From the NCBI GenBank assembly GCA_902789795.1, contig CADAPM010000020.1, positions 1 to 37,467 on the forward strand: 37,467 nt of DNA. The letters run 5' to 3'. Position numbers and translations under genes: made by a program. Below, one piece after another: positions 17,110 through 24,998 of this stretch (within the stretch, counting starts at the first letter, position 1; every line of letters starts with the position of its first letter). The DNA is from an uncultured Eubacteriales bacterium. GTDB lineage: Bacteria > Bacillota > Clostridia > Christensenellales > Aristaeellaceae. The notes under the pieces were generated by a model, which saw only the letters and a list, made by a program, of their open reading frames with translations, did no database searches and had not been told where the DNA came from.

Positions 17110-17862
17110 ATGGGTACCGAATCCAAGAACAAAGAAGAACAGCGCCGGGAGCTGAACGGCATCACCTATTTCGACCGCGGACGGTTGACCGGCCGCGACG
17201 GGAAGCAGTATGACCGGTTCGCGATCCAGACCCACTTCATCGAGGTGGGGGAGGACCAGGCGGAGCTGGTGAAGAAGTACGTGCTGCCGCTGTATCAGCC
17301 CGGCGACGTGCTGGCCTTCGGCGCGAAGGTGATGGCCATGTGCACGAAGAACGTGCGCACCAAGGAGCAGGTGCATCCCGGCTTCTGGGCCAAGGCGCTT
17401 TCCAAGCACGCCAGCGAGACCAAGGCGGGCATCGGCATGCACGACGCCTACAAGCTGCAGCTGGCCATCGACATGGTGGGCGCGCCCAAGGTAGTGTTCG
17501 CGTCCATCGCGTCCGCGGTGACCAAGCTGTTCGGCGTGCACGGCGTGTTCTACAAGATCGTGGGCCCCGGCGTGGCGGGGATCGACGGGTTCTACTACCG
17601 TTCGTCCTTCGACCGCTATAAGGACCTGGCCCTGATCAACAACGAGAACCCGGTGGAACTGTGCGACGCGCTGGAAAAGGCTACGGGCGTGCCTGTAGTG
17701 CTGATGGATGCCAACGATATCGACCAGAACCAGCTGGGCAAGTGCTCTGATTTCCCGCTCAGCGACGACCAGATCCAGGACGCGCTGAAGGATAATCCCT
17801 CCGGACAGGGCGGCGAGCTGACACCCTTCATTCTGATCCGGCCCGTGAAGGAAAACGCATGA
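17110..17862 (+). CDS. Coenzyme F420-0:L-glutamate ligase (CofE)-like protein
   Basis: This 250-residue protein resembles the F420 ligase family (PF01996): an N-terminal strand pair around FAIQTHFIEVGED, a PGDVLAFGAKVMAM segment at about 64-77 and a central glycine-rich KIVGPGVAGIDG at about 148-159. It is soluble and has no signal peptide. In archaea and actinobacteria CofE/FbiB adds glutamate to F420, but no other F420 gene is seen here, and clostridial homologues are generally of unknown substrate. It starts 10 bp after proS and its stop overlaps the next gene by 4 bp, so it shares the T-box-controlled transcript. A glutamate- or amino-acid-ligating activity is a guess only. Confidence 0.8.
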   Translation: MGTESKNKEEQRRELNGITYFDRGRLTGRDGKQYDRFAIQTHFIEVGEDQAELVKKYVLPLYQPGDVLAFGAKVMAMCTKNVRTKEQVHPGFWAKALSKHASETKAGIGMHDAYKLQLAIDMVGAPKVVFASIASAVTKLFGVHGVFYKIVGPGVAGIDGFYYRSSFDRYKDLALINNENPVELCDALEKATGVPVVLMDANDIDQNQLGKCSDFPLSDDQIQDALKDNPSGQGGELTPFILIRPVKENA

Positions 17863-18647
17863 TCGGCGGAAAATACCTGTACGAGACCCACATGCACACG
17901 GCAGAGGCCAGCAAGTGCTCCGATACGCCGGGCCGGGAGTATATCGCGCGCTATCAGGATCTCGGCTATGACGGGATCATCATCACCGATCACTTTTACC
18001 GCGGCAACTGCGCGGTGGACCGGGCGCTGCCCTGGCCGGAATTTGTGGACCAGTTCTGCTCTGGCTACCGTCACGCCCGGGAGGAGGGCGAAAAGCGCGG
18101 CTTCCCCGTGTTTTTCGGCTGGGAAGAGCGGATCGACGGCGACGAATACCTGATCTACGGCCTCGACGAGCGGTTCATGCTCGAGCATCCCGAGATGATC
18201 CATTGGACCCGGGAGGAGCAGCACCGCATGGTGCGCGCCGCCGGCGGCTGCGTGGTGCAGGCGCACCCCTTCCGCGCCCGGGACTATATCAGCACCATCT
18301 GGCTCTCCCCGTACTTCTGCGACGGGGTGGAGGGCGTCAACACCGGCAATGAGGATCAATGGAACACCCTGGCGATGCGCTACGCGGAGTCCCTGGGCCT
18401 GCCGATTACGGCGGGCTCGGACAACCATCACATCGACCGCATGTGCCCTGAAAAGCTGGCGGGTGTCTTGCTGGAGGAGCCGCTGAAGGACGGACGGGAC
18501 TACGCCCGGACGATCCTGGAGCACAGGCCCATCGGCCTCTTCCTGCCCCATCCGGTGCCGCCCTATACGCCAAAGATCGTGCCAGACCGGCCGGTCTTCT
18601 GGCTGGAAAAGGACGGGAGCATGATCCCGGAGAAGACAGTATTATAA
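17859..18647 (+). CDS. PHP-domain metal-dependent phosphoesterase family protein
   Basis: This 262-residue protein has the PHP metal site in order: THMHT near residue 10-14, TDHFYRG near 45-51, an acidic GWEERIDG near 87-94, AHPFRARD near 130-137 and SDNHHID near 187-193. Such enzymes hydrolyse phosphate esters (histidinol phosphate, nucleotides, 3',5'-bisphosphates) or act on nucleic acid ends. The substrate cannot be assigned. It overlaps the CofE-like gene by 4 bp (ATGA), is the last gene of the proS operon and is followed by a strong terminator at 18659. Confidence 0.88.
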   Translation: MIGGKYLYETHMHTAEASKCSDTPGREYIARYQDLGYDGIIITDHFYRGNCAVDRALPWPEFVDQFCSGYRHAREEGEKRGFPVFFGWEERIDGDEYLIYGLDERFMLEHPEMIHWTREEQHRMVRAAGGCVVQAHPFRARDYISTIWLSPYFCDGVEGVNTGNEDQWNTLAMRYAESLGLPITAGSDNHHIDRMCPEKLAGVLLEEPLKDGRDYARTILEHRPIGLFLPHPVPPYTPKIVPDRPVFWLEKDGSMIPEKTVL

Positions 18648-18658
18648 ACGTGTTCTGC

Positions 18659-18700
18659 TGCGGCGGAAGAGGAAATGCACCTTTTCTGCCGCATTTTTTT
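18659..18700 (+). terminator. Terminator of the proS operon
   Basis: A 14-bp stem with two G-T pairs (18659-18672 with 18680-18693) and a 7-nt loop is followed by seven Ts (18694-18700). It lies 11 bp after the PHP gene stop codon. Confidence 0.9.
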
Positions 18701-18701
18701 G

Positions 18702-18730
18702 TTGACAGGCGAAATTGTGTTTGATAAAAT
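18702..18730 (+). promoter_or_regulatory. Sigma-A promoter of the glutathione peroxidase gene
   Basis: A consensus TTGACA (18702-18707) and TAAAAT (18725-18730) are separated by 17 bp. The -35 begins one base after the T-tract of the preceding terminator, a compact arrangement. Confidence 0.85.
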
Positions 18731-18762
18731 ATAATTGTACCAAATCAAAGGAGGGAGTCACA

Positions 18763-19308
18763 ATGGCAAGCATTTATGATTATACCGTACCGGCCCCCAA
18801 GGGCGAAGAAGTGAAACTCTCTGATTACGCGGGCAAGGTGATGCTCGTTGTGAATACGGCCACCGGCTGCGGCTTCACCCCGCAGTACAAGGACCTGGAG
18901 AGTATTTACGAGAAGTATCATGACCAGGGCCTGGAGATCATCGACATTCCCTGCAACCAGTTCGCGGGCCAGACCCCCGGCAACGACGAGGAGATCCAAG
19001 AATTCTGCACCCTGAAGTACAACACCCAGTTCCCGCAGATGAAGAAGTCCGACGTGAACGGCGAGAACGAGCTGCCCCTGTACGCCTACCTGAAGTCTCA
19101 GAAGGGCTTCGAGGGCTTCGGCAAGAGCCCGGCCGCGCTGGCGATGAGCCTGATGCTGAAGAAGATCGACAAGGACTATAAGAACAATCCCGCGATCAAG
19201 TGGAACTTCACCAAGTTCGTCGTGGACCGCCAGGGCAACGTGGTCGCCCGCTTCGAGCCCACCGCGAGCATGGCGGATGTGGAAAAGTGTGTGGCGAGCC
19301 TGCTGTAA
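18763..19308 (+). CDS. Glutathione peroxidase family protein (cysteine type)
   Basis: This 181-residue thioredoxin-fold peroxidase reduces hydrogen or lipid peroxides, most likely using thioredoxin as donor, as is usual for bacterial non-selenium members. The peroxidatic residue is Cys36 in ATGCGFTPQ; Gln66-containing PCNQFAGQTPG and Trp147 in KWNFTKF complete the catalytic set. Cys64 and Cys82 are candidates for the resolving cysteine. There is no TGA at the active site, so it is not a selenoprotein. AAGGAGGGAG lies 5 bp before the ATG at 18763. It is a single-gene unit with its own promoter and terminator. Confidence 0.96.
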   Translation: MASIYDYTVPAPKGEEVKLSDYAGKVMLVVNTATGCGFTPQYKDLESIYEKYHDQGLEIIDIPCNQFAGQTPGNDEEIQEFCTLKYNTQFPQMKKSDVNGENELPLYAYLKSQKGFEGFGKSPAALAMSLMLKKIDKDYKNNPAIKWNFTKFVVDRQGNVVARFEPTASMADVEKCVASLL

Positions 19309-19332
19309 GCTCCCAAACCCTTAATAAATATC

Positions 19333-19368
19333 AAACGGAGCCGCTGCCAGTGAGCAGCGGCTCCGTTT
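19333..19368 (+). terminator. Terminator after glutathione peroxidase
   Basis: A perfect 15-bp stem (19333-19347 with 19354-19368) with a 6-nt loop, whose arms end in AAA/TTT, is followed by AATATTA. The A/T symmetry would let it work on both strands. Confidence 0.75.
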
Positions 19369-19401
19369 AATATTACCCCGCCGGCAGTAGCCGGCGGAAG
19401 G

Positions 19402-19465
19402 AAAGTCTTTTGAGGGTGGGGTGCCGGGGAGGGAAGCTTTTCTTCAGAAAAGTTCCCTCCCCGGC
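19402..19465. repeat. REP-like hairpin element, copy 1
   Basis: A conserved 5' box AAAGTCTTTTGA is followed by a G-rich spacer and a long hairpin: 19423-19442 pairs with 19447-19465, with one bulged G and a TTCA tip. It lies between glutathione peroxidase and the hydrolase gene, 16 bp after the hydrolase stop codon. Copies 2 and 3 are at 23778 and 25360. Confidence 0.85.
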
Positions 19466-19480
19466 GAAAGCATACAAACC

Positions 19481-21532
19481 TTACTTGTAGAACACCGTCG
19501 TGTTCGCGACCGTCATGATGGTCATGAGCAGGCCGTTGGTGAAGGCGGCAGCCCAGATGTTGCCGGTGCGCTTGTAGAGGAAACGGCTGATGCAGGCAGC
19601 GACGGCCAGGGTCGCGACCATGGCGACCAGCACGATGCCGCTCAGGGCAGCGCCGGGATGCGCAGCCACGCCGGTGGCAAAGAGGGTGACATACTGGCGG
19701 ATGAGCCAGAGCAGCGCGCCGCCCGCGTTGAGCGCGATGGCCACGCAGTAGCCCTTCCAGCCCTGCAGCCGCTCGGTATTGGTGTTGATGCAGATGGACG
19801 CGGTGCTGACGATGTAGAAGGCCAGGAAGGTGGGCAGGTAGCGCAGCATAGCGGGGCAGATGTTCGCGTCGAAGGTCTTGAAGGCGAAGGTCCAGATGCG
19901 GAAGTCCGTCTTGAAGATCAGGTCGATCAGGAACAGTACGGCGTAGGCTGCCACGACGCTCACGAGGGCGACGCACAGACCGCCGATGATGGCCATGGGC
20001 TTGAAGGTGACGCCGTAGTCCGCCAGGGTCACACCATCCTTGGACTTGTCAAACAGCCAGACCAGGCTCATGATGAGCAGGGAGATGAAGGTGCAGCCAA
20101 CGGTCCATTTCGCGATGTCGTTGACCACAGGCGCGGTCCAGGTGGTGGCGGCGCCGTAGAGGCTCATTTTGCTCAGTACGGCCAGGATGCCGCCGGAGAC
20201 CAGCGCGAAGCAGCCGCCGACCAGGAACTTCTTGTCCTTTTCCTTGGTGAACTGCATGACGCCGTAGGCGCAGCCGCAGACGCCCAGGACGATGGCCGCC
20301 CAGAAGATGATGTTCATGCCGACGGACGCGGTGTCCCAGCCGTACAGGGTCTCGAACAGGATGCCGGGCAGCAGGATCGCGACGACCATGATCACGATGC
20401 CCACGATGCGGCGGGTGCCCGCAGCGCCCTTCTGGGGCTTGAGCGCGCCGGTGTTCGCGTTGGAGAAGAAGGGCAGGCCGATCAGCAGTTTGGCGATGGC
20501 CAGCAGGAAGAGGATGAAGCCCACCAGCGCGACGCACTCGCTGGCTTCCTTCCACTGCCAGATCTGGTTGGTAGCGGCAATATTCTTGATGCCGTCCTGA
20601 TAGCCGGCGAAGGCGGTGGTGTAGAACTCGATGGCGTTCGCGGTGGTCGTCTTGGAGAAGTGGTTCCAGGGGTGGGTCTGGGCAGGCTGGTAGATGATGC
20701 GCTTGCCGCCGTCGCTGGTGTCATACCAGGTGTTGGGCTGGCCCGCCGCCTGCTGCAGGAAGGTCTGGCCGTCGGGGGTCGCGACATAATTCTTCTTGCG
20801 CACGGTGCCGGCGGGATCGTCGGGCGCGTTGAAGAAGAACTCGTCGTACTGCGCGGCAACCTTACCCAGGGTGCGGCCGCCGCCGGCCTGGTTGAACACG
20901 TCGGCGGTGACGCCGAAGATGCCGGAGTAGCCGAAGTCGCTGCCCTCGGTCAGGTTCGCCATGATCTTGCGCACACCGGTGGTGGCGAAGGCCTGCTCGT
21001 CCTGCGAGACAGCCATGGTGCTGGAGAAGCCGCCCATGCTGTGGCCGGTGACGCCGATGACGCCGTTGCCGTTGGCATCCTTCAGCACGTAGGGCTGATC
21101 ATACATGTACTGGACGGCGTCGTTCATGGAGTTGACCCAGAAGGGCGCCCAGGTCATCAGGAAGGCGCCGTAGGGGGCGTAGGGCTCGTATACGGATTCG
21201 TTGATATCGCTGTGGCCGTGGTCATACATGTCCAGCGCCAGCACCACATAGCCGCGGCGGCTGAGCTCGATGGCGTTGGCGTCCTGCATTTCCGCGGAGT
21301 TCAGGTAGCCGTGGGTGACGATGACTGTGGGCTTCGGGTTGGAAGCCGAGGCGTCCTTCGGCATGTAGAGCAGGCCGCTCAGTTTGCCGTTGGCGGTATC
21401 GAAGCTGATGCGGGATACATTGACGGAAAACATGCCCGTGTTGAACAGGCAGGCCAGGAAGCTGAAGCACAGCGTGATCACCAGGGAGATGATCAAAAGC
21501 TTCAGCGGCGCTTTGGACTTGGAAGAAGCCAT
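19481..21532 (-). CDS. Alpha/beta-hydrolase fused to a multi-pass membrane domain
   Basis: This 683-residue protein has an N-terminal membrane anchor (residues 10-31), an extracytoplasmic alpha/beta-hydrolase domain of about 320 residues and a C-terminal region with roughly nine hydrophobic segments. The hydrolase has THGYLNSAE (oxyanion region) at 73-81 and the nucleophile elbow GHSMGG at 163-168 with Ser165; a His in THPWNHF may be the catalytic base. The start at 21532 is chosen because AAAGGTGG lies 8 bp before it; a GTG at 21544 overlaps that site. It is monocistronic, with a promoter at 21586-21614. The substrate is unknown; cell-surface ester hydrolysis is inferred from topology. Confidence 0.85.
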   Translation of the reverse strand: MASSKSKAPLKLLIISLVITLCFSFLACLFNTGMFSVNVSRISFDTANGKLSGLLYMPKDASASNPKPTVIVTHGYLNSAEMQDANAIELSRRGYVVLALDMYDHGHSDINESVYEPYAPYGAFLMTWAPFWVNSMNDAVQYMYDQPYVLKDANGNGVIGVTGHSMGGFSSTMAVSQDEQAFATTGVRKIMANLTEGSDFGYSGIFGVTADVFNQAGGGRTLGKVAAQYDEFFFNAPDDPAGTVRKKNYVATPDGQTFLQQAAGQPNTWYDTSDGGKRIIYQPAQTHPWNHFSKTTTANAIEFYTTAFAGYQDGIKNIAATNQIWQWKEASECVALVGFILFLLAIAKLLIGLPFFSNANTGALKPQKGAAGTRRIVGIVIMVVAILLPGILFETLYGWDTASVGMNIIFWAAIVLGVCGCAYGVMQFTKEKDKKFLVGGCFALVSGGILAVLSKMSLYGAATTWTAPVVNDIAKWTVGCTFISLLIMSLVWLFDKSKDGVTLADYGVTFKPMAIIGGLCVALVSVVAAYAVLFLIDLIFKTDFRIWTFAFKTFDANICPAMLRYLPTFLAFYIVSTASICINTNTERLQGWKGYCVAIALNAGGALLWLIRQYVTLFATGVAAHPGAALSGIVLVAMVATLAVAACISRFLYKRTGNIWAAAFTNGLLMTIMTVANTTVFYK

Positions 21533-21585
21533 AGGGTGTTCCACCTTTCAAATAAATATTTCCCTTTCGGGAGAGTGCTGAGGTG

Positions 21586-21614
21586 ATTATACCACCCTAC
21601 CGTTGCGAATGCAA
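21586..21614 (-). promoter_or_regulatory. Sigma-A promoter of the membrane hydrolase
   Basis: On the minus strand TTGCAT (21609-21614) and a perfect TATAAT (21586-21591) are 17 bp apart. The -35 is part of a small dyad, TTGC-GAAT-GCAA, at 21603-21614. Confidence 0.8.
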
Positions 21615-21695
21615 CAATGAAACGACAAAACAATTACAAATGCGTTGCGCAGACGGCCAGATCGTAAATGTTGACTGCCGGAAATGCAAGTGCAA

Positions 21696-21787
21696 TGCAA
21701 AAGTTCATATGAAAAACGCAAAGACATTGCAAAAGTTCATATGAAAAACGCAAATTAATATCAAAAACTCCTATGAAAAACGCAAAT
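21696..21787. repeat. Three 32-bp direct repeats upstream of the DUF4143 ATPase
   Basis: The core CATATGAAAAACGCAAA recurs with an exact 32-bp period (cores at about 21706, 21738 and 21770). Copies 1 and 2 share TGCAAAAG plus the palindrome TTCATATGAA; copy 3 is degenerate on the left (CTCCTATGAA). There are no unique spacers, so this is not a CRISPR array. The third copy covers the -35 zone of the ATPase promoter, suggesting a regulator that binds one face of the DNA at three-turn spacing. Confidence 0.8.
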
Positions 21788-21791
21788 TCTG

Positions 21792-21800
21792 TGCTATAAT
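21792..21800 (+). promoter_or_regulatory. Extended -10 promoter of the DUF4143 ATPase gene
   Basis: TGCTATAAT provides a perfect -10 (21795-21800) with an upstream TG, and no good -35 is visible because that zone is occupied by repeat copy 3. The start codon is 57 bp further. Confidence 0.65.
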
Positions 21801-21857
21801 CTGAAAGACGGCTGGACAAGGAAAACAAAAATGTCAGGAAAGCAGGGAGTTACAGGA

Positions 21858-23174
21858 ATGAAACGATCAATCACGAGTCAACTGTTGAGCTGGAAGGACA
21901 GTACGAGAAGAAAACCGTTGCTTCTGACAGGCGTCCGCCAGTGTGGTAAGACCTATACGCTGAAGGATTTTGGAAAATCTATTTTTGAAAACACTGCCTA
22001 TGTGAACTTTGAAGAGCACGACAAACTGAGTGCCATTTTTGATTTTGATTTTAACACAGATCGAATCTTGAAGGAACTATCGTTGCAGGTCAAAACGCCG
22101 ATTGTGCCTGGTTCTACGCTGCTTATACTGGATGAGATCCAGGAGTGCCCCCGGGCGATTACTTCACTAAAGTACTTCTGTGAAAACATACCTGGGCTGC
22201 ATATCGTTGCGGCCGGTTCATTGCTGGGCGTTGCGCTGCGCAAGGAGCAGATCTCTTTTCCCGTTGGCAAGGTCAATCGGCTCCAGATGTACCCGCTTTC
22301 ATTCCGCGAGTTCCTTGATGCGGAGGGAGAAGGAACCTTGGCTGAAATGCTCAGCGACTGGCCCGCTGACAGGCTACTGCCGGAACTGTATTCCGTTCCT
22401 ATGGAAAAAGCGCTCAGGAATTACTATATCGTGGGTGGTATGCCTGAAGCAGTAAAAATATGGTGTGATACACGGGACTACGACGAGGTAGAAAAGGTCC
22501 AGAGGGAGATACTGAATGACTACAGCGACGATTTTGCCAAACACGCGCCGTTAAGTGAAGTAGAAAAGATCCGCTGGATATGGGATTCTGTGCCGGTCCA
22601 GCTGGCGAAGGAGAATAACAAATTCGTCTTTTCGCACGTCCGGGAGGGCAAACGCTCATCGGAATTGGAGGATGCCTTGCTCTGGCTTCGGGATGCGGGG
22701 TTAGTTAACCCGCTTTATAAAACAGAGAAACCGGAAATACCCCTGTCTGGATCTGTGGATGCTGCTTATTTTAAGGTGTATATGTCGGATGTCGGGCTGC
22801 TGCGTTGCCGGGCAGGTCTGTCCCAGGAAACGATTCTCAACGGAAATGCTTTGTACGAGAGGTTCAAGGGGGCACTGAGCGAAAACTATGCCCTCAATGA
22901 AATGCTGACCCAGGGAATACCTTGCTGTTTCTGGCGGTCCGGAAACACAGCAGAACTGGATCTATTGCTGGAAGATCGCGGACGGATGATCCCAATAGAA
23001 GTAAAATCCGCGGACAATACCCGTGCCAAGAGCTATGCTGAATTCTGCAGACGTTACTCGCCGGAGGTTGGCTTCAAAACGTCCTTGAAAAATATCGGAG
23101 AATATGACTGTGAAGGGTGCCGGACAGTGTCGTTGCCCTTGTATATGTTGTGGAACTGGAAGAGGTATCTGTAA
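21858..23174 (+). CDS. AAA-family ATPase with DUF4143 domain
   Basis: This 438-residue protein belongs to the bacterial AAA_14-DUF4143 family. Walker A is GVRQCGKT at 25-32 and Walker B LLILDEIQE at 88-96; the C-terminal half is DUF4143 and contains FWRSGNTAELDLLLE and IPIEVKSAD, a restriction-endonuclease-like E-D-ExK pattern. Members are common, repeated and poorly understood; DNA-related or regulatory roles are suspected. I choose the ATG at 21858 because GGGAG lies 8 bp upstream; an ATG at 21831 has none. Base composition is lower in G+C than the flanking genes, consistent with acquisition. It is preceded by the 32-bp repeats. Confidence 0.9.
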   Translation: MKRSITSQLLSWKDSTRRKPLLLTGVRQCGKTYTLKDFGKSIFENTAYVNFEEHDKLSAIFDFDFNTDRILKELSLQVKTPIVPGSTLLILDEIQECPRAITSLKYFCENIPGLHIVAAGSLLGVALRKEQISFPVGKVNRLQMYPLSFREFLDAEGEGTLAEMLSDWPADRLLPELYSVPMEKALRNYYIVGGMPEAVKIWCDTRDYDEVEKVQREILNDYSDDFAKHAPLSEVEKIRWIWDSVPVQLAKENNKFVFSHVREGKRSSELEDALLWLRDAGLVNPLYKTEKPEIPLSGSVDAAYFKVYMSDVGLLRCRAGLSQETILNGNALYERFKGALSENYALNEMLTQGIPCCFWRSGNTAELDLLLEDRGRMIPIEVKSADNTRAKSYAEFCRRYSPEVGFKTSLKNIGEYDCEGCRTVSLPLYMLWNWKRYL

Positions 23175-23215
23175 TCTTGGCTGTTATTCAGTATAATTTG
23201 AGGAGAATATGACGA

Positions 23216-23566
23216 ATGAGCAATATAAATAAAGCTTATGACCATAAACTTGGTTATGGCATGCTTGAAACCAAACTGCTATCGATTTTTCAAAAGAGCG
23301 GGCCGCCAGATTTTGCAGCGGCAGATGAACTGATTTGCTTGGGGGCTGACATCAATGCAGAAGGTGACGAGTACGACGGAAATATTCTGTACGAGATCCT
23401 GTGTGGATATCAATGCTGGCAGACAGACGATGGTCATGAAGTCGATGATGAATTAATTGGCGAGTATATGCTTCAAGTCATTCATTATTTTCTGGATCAT
23501 GGCTTTGATGTGAACAGAAAGAACGGACTCTATGGAGCGCAATGCTTATACGGTTTGGTATATTGA
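23216..23566 (+). pseudogene. Ankyrin-like protein, probably truncated at the C-terminus
   Basis: This 116-residue reading frame has GAGGAG 10 bp before its ATG and two ankyrin-like units: AADELICLGADINAEGDE at about 35-52 and a later VIHYFLDHGFDVNRKNGLYG near 88-107. Proteins of this kind often act as immunity or accessory factors in clostridial toxin or defence loci. The frame stops abruptly in the middle of what should be a further repeat, and the DNA beyond it encodes part of an unrelated helicase, so a deletion has probably removed its end. The region is clearly A+T-richer than its surroundings. It could still be expressed as a short protein. Confidence 0.6.
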
Positions 23567-23568
23567 GT

Positions 23569-23772
23569 GTTGTTGATACGACGAAAAAATGGTTTACTGA
23601 CTCAAATAATTTGATATCAAAAGGGAAGAACGTGATCAATACCGCGGTTAGTCGTGCAATAGATAGATTGATTATCGTGTGCGATCATGACTATTGGACG
23701 GACAGCAGTCAACAGTCACAGCTAATATACAAATTGTTGTCTATAGCAGAACCATATAACAGTTTAGAATAG
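23569..23772 (+). pseudogene. C-terminal fragment of an SF1 (Dna2/Upf1-like) helicase
   Basis: The reading frame encodes about 67 residues including ISKGKNVINTAVSRAIDRL followed by IIVCDHDYW. This matches helicase motif VI of superfamily 1 (usually NVAVSRA-x-x-x-LIVVGD), which sits near the C-terminus of such enzymes. No start codon, ribosome site or upstream helicase domain is present; the frame is fused out of frame to the truncated ankyrin-like gene at about 23560-23575. It is therefore a remnant left by a deletion that removed most of a helicase gene. The rest, with the ankyrin-like gene, may have belonged to a defence or mobile island. Confidence 0.7.
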
Positions 23773-23777
23773 TAGTA

Positions 23778-23837
23778 AAAGTCTTTTGAGAGAGGGGGCA
23801 GGGGAGAGGGCTTTTCTACAGAAAAGCCCTCTCCCCT
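23778..23837. repeat. REP-like hairpin element, copy 2
   Basis: The 5' box AAAGTCTTTTGA is followed by a perfect 16-bp hairpin (23801-23816 with 23821-23836, extendable by one A-T pair) with a TACA tip. The stem differs from copies 1 and 3 at matched positions on both arms (GGGCTTTTC/GAAAAGCCC instead of GAACTTTTC/GAAAAGTTC), so base pairing is conserved. It follows the helicase remnant by 5 bp. The rest of the gap to 23973 shows no gene. Confidence 0.88.
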
Positions 23838-23973
23838 TAGAATATTAGCAAACTCCCGTTTTCAAAAGAAGGTAGGAGCTTTCCGTTTCAATAACTTTTT
23901 TGCAGGAAAACAGGGATGTACAACGTATTATATACTGGTAACTTCAAAACTATGAAATGCGTGAGGTGCCGAA

Positions 23974-24936
23974 ATGGACTTTGAACATGAGACCCCTGAA
24001 ACTGAGATCGCGTTTCCGGAAGAACTGCAGCCGGAGGAGGTGCAGGCGGAGATCCGGCGCACCCGCCACCGCAAGGAGCTGCGGCTGTACCGCCTCCTGA
24101 TCGTGCTGGGCGTGCTGGCGATTTTTTACGTGTTCTGGCGTGCGGGGGAGCGGCCGAGCCTGGAGGAGCTCCAGAGCTATGGCTACGGCGACCCGACCAC
24201 CGTCACTATGCTGAGCACCATTGCCCTGATCGCCAGCCTGTTCACGGGCATCGGCGGCATCGTGATCTTCCTGATCAGCCTGCTCTTCCAATACTATGCC
24301 TACTACGGCGGACAGCTGGCCTACAGCATTCGCGTGTCTGAAAAGAACTTTCCGGAGATCTACCACAAGGCGCAGGAGTACACGCGCCTGCTGGGGCTCA
24401 AAAAGATGCCGGAGATCTACGTCCGGCAGATGAACGGCCAGGTGAACGCCTACACCAGCTGGGTGCCGGGCAAGACCTTCATCCAGCTGAACGCGGAGAT
24501 CGTGGACCTGGCCTACATGGAGAACAAGGATTTTGATACGGTCTTCTTCGTGATGGCCCACGAGTTTGGGCACGTACACCTGCATCATGTGCAGCTGGCC
24601 TACACCCTGTGGCCGATGCTGGCGATGTTCTTCCCCGCCGTGGGCCAGCTGTTCTACCTGGGTCTGCAGCGTGCCAGGGAGTACTCCGCCGACCGCGTCG
24701 CCCAGGCTCTGACCGCCGGCAAGGCTGAGCTGGAGACCATGATGATGCTCTCCGCCGGCCGCCACGCTTATAAGCACGTGGACGCCGAGGACTATGTGGA
24801 GCGCATCAACGAGAACAACCGCGCTTTGGAGCGCTTCGCCCGCTGGTGCATCAATTTCGGCTCCACCCATCCCATCCATCCCTATCGCGTCCGCGCGATC
24901 CTGGACCCGGAGAAACGCAGCGGAAGACTGCTGTAA
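23974..24936 (+). CDS. M48-family membrane metalloprotease
   Basis: This 320-residue protein is a zinc peptidase of the M48 (HtpX/Ste24) clan. The HEFGH motif is at 196-200 and the third ligand is probably Glu236 in REYSADR, both in the expected order and spacing. Two membrane segments precede the catalytic domain (about 41-55 and 79-105), with further hydrophobic stretches flanking the active site. The first 35 residues are charged and cytoplasmic. Such enzymes degrade damaged membrane proteins. A GAGGTG ribosome site precedes the ATG. The C-terminus ends in HPIHPYRVRAI, a typical substrate-binding loop of M48 proteins. No partner gene is obvious; the LRR pseudogene follows by 62 bp. Confidence 0.93.
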   Translation: MDFEHETPETEIAFPEELQPEEVQAEIRRTRHRKELRLYRLLIVLGVLAIFYVFWRAGERPSLEELQSYGYGDPTTVTMLSTIALIASLFTGIGGIVIFLISLLFQYYAYYGGQLAYSIRVSEKNFPEIYHKAQEYTRLLGLKKMPEIYVRQMNGQVNAYTSWVPGKTFIQLNAEIVDLAYMENKDFDTVFFVMAHEFGHVHLHHVQLAYTLWPMLAMFFPAVGQLFYLGLQRAREYSADRVAQALTAGKAELETMMMLSAGRHAYKHVDAEDYVERINENNRALERFARWCINFGSTHPIHPYRVRAILDPEKRSGRLL

Positions 24937-24998
24937 TAACACTTCTGTCATAACAGTGGTTTTGCTGTAACAATACTTGATACTGGAGGATAATCGCC

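Noticed and set aside
21696-21787. Possible short CRISPR array
   Set aside because: The 32-bp units repeat almost throughout and leave no unique spacers; no cas gene is near.
21634-21828. 64-residue minus-strand frame across the direct repeats
   Set aside because: Its sequence is just the translation of the repeats (recurring FxxE/FHMNF-like units) and has no ribosome site.
23890-23940. Promoter for the M48 protease (TTGCAG ... TATTAT)
   Set aside because: The spacing is 20 bp, and the alternative TATACT lacks a -35; no confident call is possible.
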